Source: Rhizobium sophoriradicis
Lineage (GTDB): Bacteria; Pseudomonadota; Alphaproteobacteria; Rhizobiales; Rhizobiaceae
Length of the DNA: 64,000 nt
NCBI RefSeq assembly: GCF_003939025.1
Contig: NZ_RQIH01000001.1
Span: 62,001-126,000 of the forward strand
Direction: 5' to 3'
In this document: positions 26,278-38,675 of the stretch, piece after piece
Layout of the letters: every line of letters begins with the position of its first letter
Numbering within the stretch: the first letter of the stretch is position 1
Translations under genes and position numbers: made by a program
The notes under the pieces: model-generated
Told to the model about the DNA's origin: nothing
The model's database searches: none
What the model saw: the letters and a program-made list of their open reading frames with translations, nothing else

Positions 26278-27997
26278 ATGTCGAAGCGCCGCCTCCCCAT
26301 GGTCGAGCATGCTGATACGTTGTCGCTGAAGGCGCTGCGGGAATTGGTGACGGGACTTGTGGCGCGGGCCGATCGGGCAGAAATCCGGATTGGAGCGCTT
26401 GAGGCTGACAACCGAAAGCTTCGAGAAGAAAACGACCTGCTCCGGGTAGAGAACACGCGGCTGAAGGTCGACAACCAGCTTCTGCGCGATGAGATTGCGA
26501 GGCTTAAAAACCTGCCGCCGCGCCCATCCTTCAGGCCGTCGGGCATGGAACAGGCAACGAGTGGCAAAACGGTTGCCGGCAGCCGAAAGCCTGCGCGGCG
26601 TCGCGGGCCGAAAGACGACAAGGGCAGCGTCACGCGCGAAGAGGTGCTGCCTGCCAAGGCGCCACCCGGATCGCGCTTCAAGGGCTACAAGGAGTGCGTG
26701 GTCCGGGATCTGATCGTGCGGGCCGAAGTGGTGCGCTATCGCCGCGAATGCTGGGTGACACCGGAAGGACGCACGATCATTGCGCCGCTGCCAGCAGGAA
26801 TTAAGGGCGGCTACGGCGCCAGTCTGCGTCGTTTCTGCCTGATGCTTCATAGCCATGGGCAAGTCACAACGCAGCGATTGACGACCTTGCTGAACGATGT
26901 CGGTGTCGAGATTTCCAAACGCCAGGTCATCCGGTTTTTGACAGAGCGGCTGGATGGCTTTCATGCCGAGGATGCCGCCGTGCTGCATGCGGGCTTGGTC
27001 TCGGCTCCCTTTGTCACGGTCGACGACACAGGTGCGCGTCATGCCAACCGCAATTTCCATACGACACAGATCGGCGGCGAACATTTCACCGCCTTTCGCA
27101 CTGCGCCATCGAAGTCGCGGCTGAACTTTCTGGCCCTGTTGCGCGCAACTATCAGGACTATGTTCTCAACGATGCCGCCTTCACCTTTCTGGAAGACCGT
27201 CAGGTGGACCCCGCCCTTCTGGCGCGGTTGAAGACATGTGAACCGCGGCGGTTGCCAATCAGGTTCCGTTTCTCGAGTACCTGGCCTCCAATGGCATCGA
27301 CATCTTCGACAAGGAAATAATCCGCCCGTTTGCCGAGGCAGGCATCTGGGGCGCCATCCGCCATCATGGCCTGGTCGGCAATGCGGTGATTGTGTCCGAC
27401 GATGCCGGACAGTTCCGCGTCGGCACCCATGCGCTGTGCTGCGTCCACGCCGAGCGGTTGCTGCACAAGCTGATGCCGGCGACACCCGGCCAAGTACGGC
27501 ATGTCGAAACTCTGCGGGATCTCATCTGGCGCTATTACACGGCCCTGAAAGCCTTTCAGCGAGGACCTGATCCCCGTGCAGCTTGGGGCATTCAGGCCCG
27601 GTTCGATCGGATTTTCTCGCTGCGCACCGGTTATGGCGACCTCGACAAACTGCTGTTTCGGCTGAGCCGCCGCAAGGCCGAACTGCTGCGGGTTGTGGAG
27701 CGGCCTGAAACCCCGCTCCATACCAATGCGTCGGAAAGAGATCTGCGCGGCTTTGTCATCAAGCGAGAAATTTCCGGCGGCACGGTCAGTCGCAACGGCC
27801 GGCAGGCGCGTGACAGCATGCTCGGGCTGATGAAGACCTCCCAAAAGCTCGGCCTGTCGTTCTGGCACTATCTCGGCGATCGGCGGCTGGGGATCAATGA
27901 CGAAGATCATTTGTTGCACCCCTCGCCTCCCTGGTTGCAGCACGCGCCTGAACGCTCTCGGCCCTTCGAGCACCCTGCTCTGCGTCAAACATGCTGA
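26278..27997 (+). pseudogene. tnpC: IS66-family transposase with two frameshifts
   Basis: The coiled-coil leader (KLREENDLLRVENTRLKVDN) and the start of the DDE domain (FVTVDDTGARHANRNFHTTQ) are intact. Near 27145 the frame is lost; NYQDYVLNDAAFTFLEDRQV continues one frame away. Near 27245 it shifts again to NQVPFLEYLASNGIDIFDKE. The remainder is intact: VIVSDDAGQFRVGTHALCC with the second Asp, and TNASERDLRGFVIKREISGG with the catalytic Glu. So all three catalytic residues exist but not in one frame. The total of about 570 codons is a usual length. It inserted between the ubiquitin-like operon and the MNT-HEPN gene. Confidence 0.82.
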
Positions 27998-28165
27998 ATG
28001 CATCGTCATGGCCACCAAATCAGCCCCGCTTACCTTTTGCAGGCTAGTCATGGGAATTTTTTGGACAAGTCGTAACCCATTGAATTCATGGTAAATGAAT
28101 TGTTAAACGGACGCTATCTGTTAGTTATCATCCGTCATCGGATAGATTGCATCAGGCCACGCCTG

Positions 28166-28194
28166 ACTTCCGATAAGTAATGCTTATCGGAAGT
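28166..28194. repeat. 12-base inverted repeat with 5-base spacer
   Basis: ACTTCCGATAAG and CTTATCGGAAGT flank TAATG. Two perfect recombinase-sized arms around a short core are the layout of a tyrosine-recombinase crossover site, but a transcription-factor operator is equally possible. It lies upstream of the MNT-HEPN gene, in a 290-base gap with no other feature. Confidence 0.5.
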
Positions 28195-28412
28195 GAGTTA
28201 TTGCAGGCCGAAAACAATGTTTCTATATTGTATTATTTCTCAACATAGCGATTGCGATACTTTACACAAATCTCATACCGTCTGACATTTTGCCCAGCAT
28301 AACTTCACTGCTCGTCGTTGACCCTGAGCATTATTCTGCCCGGCGAACCAAAGGTGAACCCTATCAAAACTGCCGGTGGACGCTGCAGAAACTTTCCCCT
28401 ATCGATGGTGCC

Positions 28413-29321
28413 ATGAAGTCGTCTCTCGATCACATTCCGCTTCGCAAGCAGCGCGAGATTGTCAGCGTTCTGGAAATCCTCCATGAGGAGTTCGAGGATG
28501 CGCTGAAGGACGGCACTGCGGAGTTCAAGAAGCGCGGACGCATTTTGAAGATCATCCTGTTCGGCTCCTACGCCAAGGGTGGATGGGTCGATGAGCCCTT
28601 CACGATGAAGGGATATCGCTCCGATTTCGATCTCCTGATCATCGTCAATAACCGCAAGCTCTGCGAGTTCGCTGAGTACTGGCACAAGGCCGCCGACCGA
28701 CTGATCCATGAAAAGTCGATCGAGACGCCGGTGAGCTTCATCGTCCACTCCAGGCGCGAGGTAAACTCCTACCTCAAGGAGGGACAGTACTTCTTCTCCG
28801 ACATCCGCAAGGAAGGCATTGTTCTCTACGAACTCGACGACGAACCTCTTGCGGAGCCGCGGCCGCTCTCACCAGCGGATCGCCTGCGGGTTGCGAAGGA
28901 GCACTTTGAAGACAGATCCGTTGCCGCAAAGGAATTTGCTGAGTGGGCGGATTACGCTCGCACGAAGCAACAGCGAAAACGCGCCGCATTCGCGTTCCAT
29001 CAGTCTCTAGAACAGGCTTATTCGTGCGTACTCCTGACGCTGACGAACTACGGCCCACCTTCCCACAACATCAAATTCCTGCGCTCGCTTGCAGAGGAAC
29101 AGGACCGGCGTCTCGCGGAGGCATTCCCGCGCGATCAGCATCGAGAACGCGCGTGGTTCAACACGCTGAACGAGGCTTATGTGAAAGCGCGCTACTCCAA
29201 GCACTTCGAGATCAGTGAGGAGGCTCTTGGTTGGCTCTCAGAGCAGACTGCTTCTTTGCTTGGGCTGGTCGAAACGGTGTGCTCCGAGCATCTGACGATG
29301 CTGGAGCGCAACAGCAGGTAG
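28413..29321 (+). CDS. MNT-type nucleotidyltransferase fused to a HEPN domain
   Basis: ATG 28413 gives 302 aa and begins MKSSLDHIPLRKQREIVSVL, a usual opening for this class; an upstream TTG at 28290 would add 41 unlikely residues. The N-terminal nucleotidyltransferase has KIILFGSYAKGGWVDEP and GYRSDFDLLIIVNN, i.e. GS...DxD. The C-terminal helical HEPN-like domain has KRAAFAFHQSLEQAYSCVLL and YVKARYSKHFEIS with a possible R-x3-H site. MNT and HEPN form toxin-antitoxin pairs in which the nucleotidyltransferase modifies the RNase; here both are on one chain. It lies beside a ubiquitin-like operon and an IS66 relic. The fold call is firm; the substrate is unknown. Confidence 0.82.
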   Translation: MKSSLDHIPLRKQREIVSVLEILHEEFEDALKDGTAEFKKRGRILKIILFGSYAKGGWVDEPFTMKGYRSDFDLLIIVNNRKLCEFAEYWHKAADRLIHEKSIETPVSFIVHSRREVNSYLKEGQYFFSDIRKEGIVLYELDDEPLAEPRPLSPADRLRVAKEHFEDRSVAAKEFAEWADYARTKQQRKRAAFAFHQSLEQAYSCVLLTLTNYGPPSHNIKFLRSLAEEQDRRLAEAFPRDQHRERAWFNTLNEAYVKARYSKHFEISEEALGWLSEQTASLLGLVETVCSEHLTMLERNSR

Positions 29322-29370
29322 CGGCGATTCGGCGGCTCTGGTACGGCCGAGGTCGCGAGCCACACAGTTA

Positions 29371-29386
29371 GCGCTCCGTTGAGCGC
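29371..29386. terminator. Weak stem-loop between converging genes
   Basis: GCGCTC-CGTT-GAGCGC forms a six-pair stem between the plus-strand MNT-HEPN gene and the minus-strand lpdV. There is no T-run, so termination is only a guess. Confidence 0.25.
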
Positions 29387-29410
29387 CGCCACGCTCTTGG
29401 CCAGATCGGC

Positions 29411-30808
29411 TCAGATATGCAATGCGCTTCCCAGCGCTTTCAGCGCCGCTTCCATGACCGCTTCGCTGCGGGTCGGATGGGCGTGGATCGTGCCGCCAAT
29501 ATCTTCCAGCCGCGCGCCCATTTCGATCGCCAGGGCAAAAGCCGCCGACAGTTCGGAAACGCCTGCCCCCACCGCCTGCAGGCCGAGCACGAGGTTGGTG
29601 TCGGCACGAGCGACGACGCGTACGAAGCCCTCTTCCGACAGCATCGTCATCGCGCGCCCATTGGCGCTATAGGGAAACTGGCCGGTGCGGATTTCATAAC
29701 CTTGCGCCTGCGCCTCCGCCGGGGAGAGGCCGGCGCTGACGATCTCCGGATCGGTAAAGCAGATGGCGGGGATGCAGCGCTTGTCCCACGCACGCTTCTT
29801 GCCGGCGATGATCTCCGCCACCATCTCCCCTTGTGCCATGGCCCGATGGGCGAGCATCGGTTCGCCGGTCACGTCGCCGATCGCATAGATGCCGCGCATC
29901 GAGGTGCGGCAGCGATCATCGATCCTGAGATAAGGGCCCGCGCGATCGAGATCGAGTTCCTCAAGACCCGAACCCGCCGTTCTCGGGCGGCGACCGACGG
30001 TGACGAGAATGCGGTCCGCCGGCAGGCTCTCTCGCCGGCCATCGGAGGTTTCGACGAGCAATGCCTCACCATTGTCGGCAAGGCCCGTCGCCTTTGCGCC
30101 GGTCAGCACACGGATGCCGCTTTCAGTGAGCTTGCGCATGACGGGACGCACGAGTTCGGCATCATAGAGCGGCAGCACCTGCGCCGTCGCCTCGACCACC
30201 GTCACATCAGATCCCATCTTGGAGAAGGCCATTCCGAGCTCCAGCCCAATGTAACCGCCGCCGACCACGACCAGCTTCTTCGGCAGCTCGGTCAGCGACA
30301 GCGCCTCGGTCGAGGAAATGACTCGACCCCCGAATGGCAGGTTGGCAAGCTCAACCGGATCGGAGCCGGTGGCGATCACCACGGTCTCGGCGCGGATGAT
30401 CTGCTGGCCGGTTTCCGTCTCGACCTCCACCGTCTTGCCGTCGCGAAAGTGAGCGCGGCCATGAACGATCTTGACCCGCGCCTTCTGCAACAGCCCGGAA
30501 ACGCCGCCCGTAAGCCGGCCGACGATGCCGTCCTTCCAGGCGATCGTCCTGCCAAGATCAATCGAGGCGCCTTCAACGCGGATACCCATTGGATTCTTGC
30601 CGGAGAGCATCTTTTGCGTGGCGGCGAATTCCTCGGCCGCATGGATCAGCGCCTTTGAGGGAATGCAGCCGACCGTCAGGCAGGTGCCGCCCGGCTTGCC
30701 GGCCTCGACGATGACGGTATCGATGCCAAGCTGCCCGGCGCGGATGGCGCAGACATAACCGCCCGGGCCGGCGCCGATGACGAGGAGCTTGCAGACAATC
30801 TCTTTCAT
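29411..30808 (-). CDS. lpdV: Dihydrolipoamide dehydrogenase (E3) of the branched-chain ketoacid complex
   Basis: 465 aa, the usual length. FAD site LLVIGAGPGGYVCAIRAGQL, redox disulfide GGTCLTVGCIPSK (Cys near residues 43 and 48), NAD site VVVGGGYIGLELGMAF, second FAD site GIYAIGDVTGEPMLAHRAMA, and C-terminal HAHPTRSEA with the His-Glu pair. It reoxidises the lipoyl arm of BkdB and makes NADH. It is the last gene of the operon, three bases after bkdB, so it is the E3 dedicated to this complex rather than the pyruvate dehydrogenase E3. Confidence 0.93.
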   Translation of the reverse strand: MKEIVCKLLVIGAGPGGYVCAIRAGQLGIDTVIVEAGKPGGTCLTVGCIPSKALIHAAEEFAATQKMLSGKNPMGIRVEGASIDLGRTIAWKDGIVGRLTGGVSGLLQKARVKIVHGRAHFRDGKTVEVETETGQQIIRAETVVIATGSDPVELANLPFGGRVISSTEALSLTELPKKLVVVGGGYIGLELGMAFSKMGSDVTVVEATAQVLPLYDAELVRPVMRKLTESGIRVLTGAKATGLADNGEALLVETSDGRRESLPADRILVTVGRRPRTAGSGLEELDLDRAGPYLRIDDRCRTSMRGIYAIGDVTGEPMLAHRAMAQGEMVAEIIAGKKRAWDKRCIPAICFTDPEIVSAGLSPAEAQAQGYEIRTGQFPYSANGRAMTMLSEEGFVRVVARADTNLVLGLQAVGAGVSELSAAFALAIEMGARLEDIGGTIHAHPTRSEAVMEAALKALGSALHI

Positions 30809-30811
30809 GGA

Positions 30812-32095
30812 TCAGCCTTCGATGAAAATGAGCGCCGGCGTTTCGAGGAGCGTACGGACGCGCTGCACAAAGGTCGCCGCATCCCAGCCGTCGATGATGC
30901 GGTGATCGAAGCTGGAGGAGAGGTTCATCATCTTGCGCGGCACGAATTGCGCGCCGTCCCAGACCGGACTCGTGGCAATCTTGTTGACGCCGATGATCGC
31001 CACCTCGGGATGGTTGATAACAGGCGTCGAGACGATGCCGCCGAGCGCGCCCAGCGAACTGATGGTGATGGTGGAGCCTGAAAGCTCTTCACGCGTCGCG
31101 GTCCCAGAGCGCGCCGCTTCGGCCAGCCGGACCATCTCCGCCGCGCAATCCCAAATGCCGCGGGCTTCCGCATGCCGCACCACCGGCACCGTCAGACCGG
31201 CGGGCGTCTGCGTGGCGATGCCGATATGCACGGCACTGTGGCGTGTGATGATGCCGGCATCGTCGTCGAAGGTGGCGTTGACGTTGGGCTGCTCGGAAAT
31301 CGCCTTGACCAGCGCCCGCATCAGGAAGGGCAGAACCGTCAGCTTCGAATGATCCGGCCGGCGGTCACCATTCATGGTGGCGCGCAACTCCTCGAGCGCC
31401 GTCATATCCACTTCCTCCACATAGGTGATGTGGGGAATGCGCGAGGTGGACAGCACCATCTTCTCGGCAATGCGGCGGCGCAGGCCGGTCAGCTTGATTT
31501 CTTCAGTCGCCGTCTTCCTGGCAAATCCGTTCCGGGTCGCCGCGGGAGCTGTTCCCTGAGACAGAAACTGCTCCACATCTTCGCGCAGGATCCGACCGGC
31601 CGGTCCGCTTCCCTGCACCTGTCTGAGATCGACGCCGCTTTCCCTGGCGAGCAGCCGCACGGAGGGCGCGGCGATCGGCTTTTCGACCGGCACAGGCGCG
31701 GGAGCAGGCACAGGTGCAGGTGCAGGTGCAGGTGCAGGTGCAGGTGCAGGTGCAGGAGTTGTCGCCGCCGGGACGGGCTTGGCAATCTCGGCCTTAGGCG
31801 TTTCGGCGACCGGCGCCTGCGAGATCCGTATGTGCTGAGCCTCGTCGGATTCCCCTGCCGTTTCGATCCGCACCAGCGGCGCCTTGACCGCGATACGGTC
31901 TCCGATCTCGCCGGCAAGCCAGATGACGGTGCCATTGACGGGTGAGGGAATTTCCACCGTCGCCTTGTCGGTCATGACGGCGGCAATCACCATATCCTCG
32001 CGCACCGGATCGCCTGTCTTCACGTGCCATTCCACGAGCTCGGCCTCGGCGACCCCTTCCCCGACATCCGGCATCTTGATGATGAATTCGCCCAC
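30812..32095 (-). CDS. bkdB: Branched-chain ketoacid dehydrogenase E2, lipoamide acyltransferase
   Basis: 427 aa. The lipoyl domain (1-78) has the modified lysine in [15 protein letters not shown]. It is followed by an Ala-Pro linker (about 105-145), a peripheral subunit-binding domain ([20 protein letters not shown]), and the catalytic domain ending in [20 protein letters not shown], where HxxxDG is the active site. It transfers branched acyl groups from the E1 to CoA. The linker is encoded by a hexamer repeat. It lies three bases after bkdA2 and three before lpdV. Confidence 0.94.
   Translation of the reverse strand: MGEFIIKMPDVGEGVAEAELVEWHVKTGDPVREDMVIAAVMTDKATVEIPSPVNGTVIWLAGEIGDRIAVKAPLVRIETAGESDEAQHIRISQAPVAETPKAEIAKPVPAATTPAPAPAPAPAPAPAPVPAPAPVPVEKPIAAPSVRLLARESGVDLRQVQGSGPAGRILREDVEQFLSQGTAPAATRNGFARKTATEEIKLTGLRRRIAEKMVLSTSRIPHITYVEEVDMTALEELRATMNGDRRPDHSKLTVLPFLMRALVKAISEQPNVNATFDDDAGIITRHSAVHIGIATQTPAGLTVPVVRHAEARGIWDCAAEMVRLAEAARSGTATREELSGSTITISSLGALGGIVSTPVINHPEVAIIGVNKIATSPVWDGAQFVPRKMMNLSSSFDHRIIDGWDAATFVQRVRTLLETPALIFIEG
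31711..31752. repeat. Seven perfect copies of CAGGTG (Ala-Pro linker of BkdB)
   Basis: Seven tandem hexamers read on the minus strand as alternating Pro and Ala codons in the flexible linker between the lipoyl and E3/E1-binding domains. A partial eighth copy follows. Changes in copy number would keep the frame. Confidence 0.85.
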
Positions 32096-32098
32096 GGC

Positions 32099-33112
32099 TC
32101 AGGCCTCCATGACTTCGGCAAGCGCCCGCCCGACACGGCCGGGACCGGGAAAATAGTCCCACTCCTGCGCATGCGGATAGGGCGTGTCCCAGCCGGCGAC
32201 GCGCACAACCGGCGCTTCGAGATGATAGAAGCAATGTTCCTGCACCAGAGACACGACCTCGGCGCCGAAACCCGACGTCAGGGTCGCCTCATGGACGACG
32301 ACGCAGCGCCCGGTCTTGGTGACAGATTTGACGATCGTATCGAGGTCGAGCGGCAGCAGGCTTCTGAGATCGATCACCTCGGCATCGATGCCGGCATCTT
32401 CGGCCGCGGCAAGCGCCACATGCACCATCGTGCCATAAGCAATCACAGTTACCGCCGACCCGGCGCGCCGGATCTCGGCCTTGCCGATCGGGATGGTGTA
32501 ATGGCCGTCGGGAACCTCACCGAGATCATGTTTCGACCAGGGTGTGACCGGCCGCTCGTGATGACCGTCAAAGGGGCCGTTATAAAGCCGCTTCGGCTCC
32601 AGGAACATGACCGGATCCGGATCCTCGATCGCCGCGATGAGCAGGCCTTTAGCGTCGTAGGGATTGGAAGGAACGATCACCTTCAGGCCGCAGACATGAG
32701 TGAACAGCGCTTCCGGGCTCTGGCTGTGCGTCTGGCCGCCGAAGATGCCGCCGCCGGTCGGCATACGCACGACGATCGGGCAGGTGAAATCACCGTTGGA
32801 GCGGTAGCGGATGCGTGCGGCCTCCTGCGTCAGCTGGTCATAGGCCGGATACATGTAATCGGCGAACTGGATTTCGACGCAGGGCTTCAGCCCGTAGGCG
32901 GCCATGCCGATTGCCGTGCCGACGATGCCGGATTCGCTGATCGGCGTGTCGAAGCAGCGCGTCCTACCGTATTTTGCCTGCAGCCCCTGGGTGCAGCGGA
33001 AGACGCCGCCGAAATAGCCGACATCCTCGCCGAAGACCACGACATTGTCGTCCTTCGCCATCGAGACATCCATGGCGCTGCGCACGGCCTCGATCATCGT
33101 CATCCTGGCCAT
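32099..33112 (-). CDS. bkdA2: Branched-chain ketoacid dehydrogenase E1 beta
   Basis: The start ATG 33112 (MARMTMIEAVRSAMDVSM) is one base after the E1 alpha stop; an upstream in-frame start would read through E1 alpha. 337 aa of the transketolase pyrimidine-binding and C-terminal type: VVVFGEDVGYFGGVFRCTQG, FDTPISESGIVGTAIGMAAY (with the cofactor-activating Glu), VVRMPTGGGIFGGQTHSQSP and VIDLRSLLPLDLDTI. It pairs with BkdA1 to decarboxylate the 2-ketoacids of valine, isoleucine and leucine. Confidence 0.94.
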   Translation of the reverse strand: MARMTMIEAVRSAMDVSMAKDDNVVVFGEDVGYFGGVFRCTQGLQAKYGRTRCFDTPISESGIVGTAIGMAAYGLKPCVEIQFADYMYPAYDQLTQEAARIRYRSNGDFTCPIVVRMPTGGGIFGGQTHSQSPEALFTHVCGLKVIVPSNPYDAKGLLIAAIEDPDPVMFLEPKRLYNGPFDGHHERPVTPWSKHDLGEVPDGHYTIPIGKAEIRRAGSAVTVIAYGTMVHVALAAAEDAGIDAEVIDLRSLLPLDLDTIVKSVTKTGRCVVVHEATLTSGFGAEVVSLVQEHCFYHLEAPVVRVAGWDTPYPHAQEWDYFPGPGRVGRALAEVMEA

Positions 33113-33113
33113 G

Positions 33114-35536
<2,423 letters not shown>

Positions 35537-35555
35537 ATGGCTCCTCCTCTTCCCG

Positions 35556-36743
35556 CTAGTGCCGCTCGATGGCGACAGCCGTCGCCTCGCCGCCGCCAAT
35601 GCAGAGCGCCGCCATGCCTCGTTTCAGGTCGTAGCGCTGCAGCGCTGCAAGCAGCGTCACCAGAATCCGGGCGCCGGACGCGCCGATCGGATGGCCGAGC
35701 GCGCAGGCGCCACCATGCACGTTGACCCTCTCATGCGGCAGGTCGAGGTCGCGCATCGCCGCCATTGCGACGACGGCGAATGCCTCGTTGATTTCGAACA
35801 GGTCGACCTCCGAAAGCGCCAGGCCGGTGCGATCGGAGAGCTTCTGCAGCGCGCCGATCGGCGCGGTGGCGAAAAGATTGGGCGCCTGCGAATGCGTGGC
35901 ATGACCGAGGATCGTGGCAAGCGGCTTGAGCCCGCGCAGTTCCGCCTGCGAGCGGTGCATCAGCACCAGGGCTGCCGCGCCATCGGAGATCGAGCTGGAA
36001 TTGGCCGCCGTCACCGTGCCGCCCTCGCGGAAGGCGGGCTTCAATGTCGGAATCTTGTCGAGCTTGGCCTTGCCCGGCTGTTCGTCGCGGCTTGCCACCT
36101 GCTCGGCTTTGCCCGATTTGACCGTGACCGGCACGATCTCCCTTTCAAAACAGCCGTCCGCAATCGCCTTCTGCGCCCGCGTCAGGGATGCGATCGCATA
36201 GTTGTCCTGCGCCTCACGCGTGAACTGATAGGCCTCGGCGCAATCCTCCGCGAAGCTGCCCATCAAGCGCCCCTTGTCATAAGCATCCTCCAGCCCGTCG
36301 AGGAACATGTGATCCACGACACGCCCATGGCCAAGCCTGTAGCCGCCACGAGCCCTGTCGAGGAGATAGGGCGCGTTGGTCATGCTTTCCATGCCGCCGG
36401 CAACCGCCACCGAGGCACTGCCGGCGGCGATCAGGTCATGCGCCATCATGACAGCCTTCATGCCCGAGCCGCACATTTTGTTGACGGTGCTGGCGCCTGT
36501 CGAAAACGGCAGGCCGGCATGGATGGCCGCTTGGCGTGCCGGCGCCTGCCCCTGCCCTGCCGGCAGCACGCAGCCGAAGACGACTTCCTCGATCGCTTCG
36601 GCCTCGACGCCGCTGCGCTCAAGTGCGGCGCGGATCGCAGTTGCGCCAAGCTCGGGTGCCGCCGCATCCTTCAGCTCTCCCTGAAAGCTGCCGATCGGCG
36701 TACGTGCCGCACCGACGATGACGATAGGGTCCTGCAATGCCAT
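35556..36743 (-). CDS. Thiolase (acetyl-CoA C-acetyltransferase family)
   Basis: 395 aa. Acyl-accepting Cys in [20 protein letters not shown] (near residue 90), active-site His in [18 protein letters not shown], and the second Cys in [17 protein letters not shown]. All three catalytic residues of a degradative thiolase are present. In this operon the likely substrate is 2-methylacetoacetyl-CoA, the last step of isoleucine breakdown to acetyl-CoA and propionyl-CoA. It lies 20 bases after the SDR gene and 19 before the acyl-CoA dehydrogenase. Confidence 0.9.
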   Translation of the reverse strand: MALQDPIVIVGAARTPIGSFQGELKDAAAPELGATAIRAALERSGVEAEAIEEVVFGCVLPAGQGQAPARQAAIHAGLPFSTGASTVNKMCGSGMKAVMMAHDLIAAGSASVAVAGGMESMTNAPYLLDRARGGYRLGHGRVVDHMFLDGLEDAYDKGRLMGSFAEDCAEAYQFTREAQDNYAIASLTRAQKAIADGCFEREIVPVTVKSGKAEQVASRDEQPGKAKLDKIPTLKPAFREGGTVTAANSSSISDGAAALVLMHRSQAELRGLKPLATILGHATHSQAPNLFATAPIGALQKLSDRTGLALSEVDLFEINEAFAVVAMAAMRDLDLPHERVNVHGGACALGHPIGASGARILVTLLAALQRYDLKRGMAALCIGGGEATAVAIERH

Positions 36744-36763
36744 TTTTCCTCCTCGGGCGACGC

Positions 36764-37531
36764 TTAACGCGCGCCCATCCGCAATGCGCCGTCAAGGCGG
36801 ATGACCTCGCCGTTCAGCATGTTGTTTTCAAAGATATGGCGCACCAGTCCGGCAAATTCCGCCGGCCGGCCGAGTCGCGGCGGAAAGGGCACGCTCTTGC
36901 CGAGCGCTTCCTGCACTTCCGCCGGCATATCAGCCATCATCGGCGTCTCGAATATGCCGGGCGCGATCGACACGACACGGATGCCGTGCCGCGCAAATTC
37001 ACGGGCGATCGGCAAGGTCATCGCCGCCACCCCGCCCTTGGAGGCAGCATAGGCCGCCTGACCGATCTGTCCGTCGAAAGCGGCAACCGAAGCCGTGTTG
37101 ACGATGACGCCGCGTTCGCCTTCCGCATCCGGCTCCATGATCCGGATCGCGGCCGCGGCAAGCCGGATCATGTTGAACGTGCCGATGAGATTGATGCCGA
37201 TGGTGCGGGCAAAACTCTCCAGCCGGTGCGGTCCGTCGCGGCCGATCACCTTTTCGGCCGGCGCGACACCGGCGCAATTGACCAGTCCGCGCAAACCGCC
37301 GAAAGCTTCGACCGCAGCGGCCACCACAGCCGCACCGTCCTCGCCATCGCTGACATCGGCCTTGACGAAGCGAGCCTCGCTGCCGAACTCCCGGGCAATC
37401 GCTTCACCTGCTTCCGCATTGAGATCGGCGATCGTCACGCGCCCGCCGGCTTCGACGAGCATGCGCGCTGTTGCGGCGCCGAGACCGGAGCCGCCGCCGG
37501 TGACGATGAAATTTGCTCCTGCGATCAGCAT
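36764..37531 (-). CDS. SDR-family 3-hydroxyacyl-CoA dehydrogenase
   Basis: 255 aa from ATG 37531 ([20 protein letters not shown]). NAD site TGGGSGLG, catalytic Ser in [12 protein letters not shown] and Tyr-Lys in [14 protein letters not shown]. It resembles type-2 (HSD17B10-like) enzymes that oxidise 2-methyl-3-hydroxybutyryl-CoA in isoleucine degradation. It is the first gene of the minus-strand operon and faces a divergent AraC regulator. An enoyl-CoA hydratase for the step before it is not in the window run. Confidence 0.85.
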   Translation of the reverse strand: MLIAGANFIVTGGGSGLGAATARMLVEAGGRVTIADLNAEAGEAIAREFGSEARFVKADVSDGEDGAAVVAAAVEAFGGLRGLVNCAGVAPAEKVIGRDGPHRLESFARTIGINLIGTFNMIRLAAAAIRIMEPDAEGERGVIVNTASVAAFDGQIGQAAYAASKGGVAAMTLPIAREFARHGIRVVSIAPGIFETPMMADMPAEVQEALGKSVPFPPRLGRPAEFAGLVRHIFENNMLNGEVIRLDGALRMGAR

Positions 37532-37667
37532 GGATCCAGTCCTCCCTGCCAGCACGCGCCCTCCTCCAGGCGCAACCGACAGCAGCGATTCTATTCGCTC
37601 TACCTATTGCAAGCGATGACAAAACTGCTCCATAGTTTCGGACAGTTTTGCCATAGTGAGGATTGGC
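37532..37667. promoter_or_regulatory. Divergent promoter region of the Ile/Val operon and its AraC regulator
   Basis: The 136 bases between the two divergent starts must carry both promoters. GAGG six bases before ATG 37668 marks the regulator start. The repeated core GGACAGTTTTG / GACAAAACTGC near 37617-37652 reads as a short inverted pair (CAAAACTG, CAGTTTTG) and is a candidate regulator site. Confidence 0.45.
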
Positions 37668-38675
37668 ATGGCCGAGATCGAGCGACGCATGATCGCGCCG
37701 GGTTTCGTCGAGGAGGCGCTCGACAGCCTGCGGCGGCTCGGCAAGCCGACGGCACCGATCCTCGCCCGCGTCGGCCTGCCTGCTGTCATCGACCAGTCGG
37801 TTTCGGCGGAGACCTATGGCGCGCTGTGGCTTGCAATTGCTGGCGAACTCGACGACGAATTCTTCGGCATGGGCGCGCGCCCGATGCGCAGCGGCAGCTT
37901 CACGCTGCTTTGCCATTGCGTGCTGCATGCGCCGACGCTCGGCCACGCGCTGCGCCGGGCCTTGCGCTTCCTCGATGTCGTGCTCGACGATCCCAGGGGG
38001 CAGCTCATCATCCGCGATGGCCTCGCCGAAGTCGAGCTCAGGGATGCCGGCGGCCCACGTTCGGCCTTCGCCTATCGAACCTACTGGATCATCCTGCACG
38101 GCATCATCTGCTGGCTGGTCGGGCGGCGCATTCCGATCCGCCTCGTCGATTTCCGCTGCGCCGAACCCAAGCAAGGCGCCGACTACCGGCTGTTCTTCGG
38201 CGCGCCCGTACGCTTCTCCCAGGCCATCAGCCGGCTCGGCTTCGACAGCGCCATGCTCAACCTGCCGATCTCCCGCAGCGAACAGGCTCTGAAACAGTTC
38301 CTGCGCGGTGCGCCGGCCAATATTCTGGTGCGCTACCGTTACGACGCCGGCATCGCCGCCGCCGTCCGCCGCCGCTTGAACCAAGCCACGCCCAATGCCT
38401 GGACGAGTTTTGCAGCACTTGCCGCCGACATGCGCATGCCCTCCTCTACACTCCGCCACCGCCTGCACGACGAGGGACAAAGCTATGCCGCCATCAAGGA
38501 CGATATCCGCCGTGACCTTGCCATCGAACTGCTGCTGAACACCTCGAAGACCATTGGCGAGATCGCTGTACAACTCGGCTATTCCGAGCCCAGTGCCTTC
38601 TTCCGGGCCTTTCGGAAATGGATGGGCAAGAGCCCGGAGGCTTTCCGGCGGGAAGAAGCGGAAAATCGAGGCTAA
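37668..38675 (+). CDS. AraC-family transcriptional regulator
   Basis: 335 aa from ATG 37668, chosen for its GAGG site. The N-terminal 200 residues are the ligand domain of the OruR/ArgR-like AraC class (VSAETYGALWLAIAGELDDE, SGSFTLLCHCVLHAPTLGHA). The C-terminal double HTH is clear: MPSSTLRHRLHDEGQSYAAI, and IGEIAVQLGYSEPSAFFRAF then RKWMGKSPEAFRR. Divergent orientation next to the isoleucine/valine operon suggests it controls that operon in response to a branched intermediate. Confidence 0.88.
   Translation: MAEIERRMIAPGFVEEALDSLRRLGKPTAPILARVGLPAVIDQSVSAETYGALWLAIAGELDDEFFGMGARPMRSGSFTLLCHCVLHAPTLGHALRRALRFLDVVLDDPRGQLIIRDGLAEVELRDAGGPRSAFAYRTYWIILHGIICWLVGRRIPIRLVDFRCAEPKQGADYRLFFGAPVRFSQAISRLGFDSAMLNLPISRSEQALKQFLRGAPANILVRYRYDAGIAAAVRRRLNQATPNAWTSFAALAADMRMPSSTLRHRLHDEGQSYAAIKDDIRRDLAIELLLNTSKTIGEIAVQLGYSEPSAFFRAFRKWMGKSPEAFRREEAENRG

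Noticed and set aside
29417..30658. Plus-strand frame of 413 codons opposite lpdV
   Set aside because: Antisense to a clearly conserved E3 gene, His/Arg/Asp-rich as expected of a shadow.
31711..31752. CAGGTG repeats considered as a CRISPR or regulatory array
   Set aside because: Units are six bases without spacers and encode an Ala-Pro linker in frame with bkdB.
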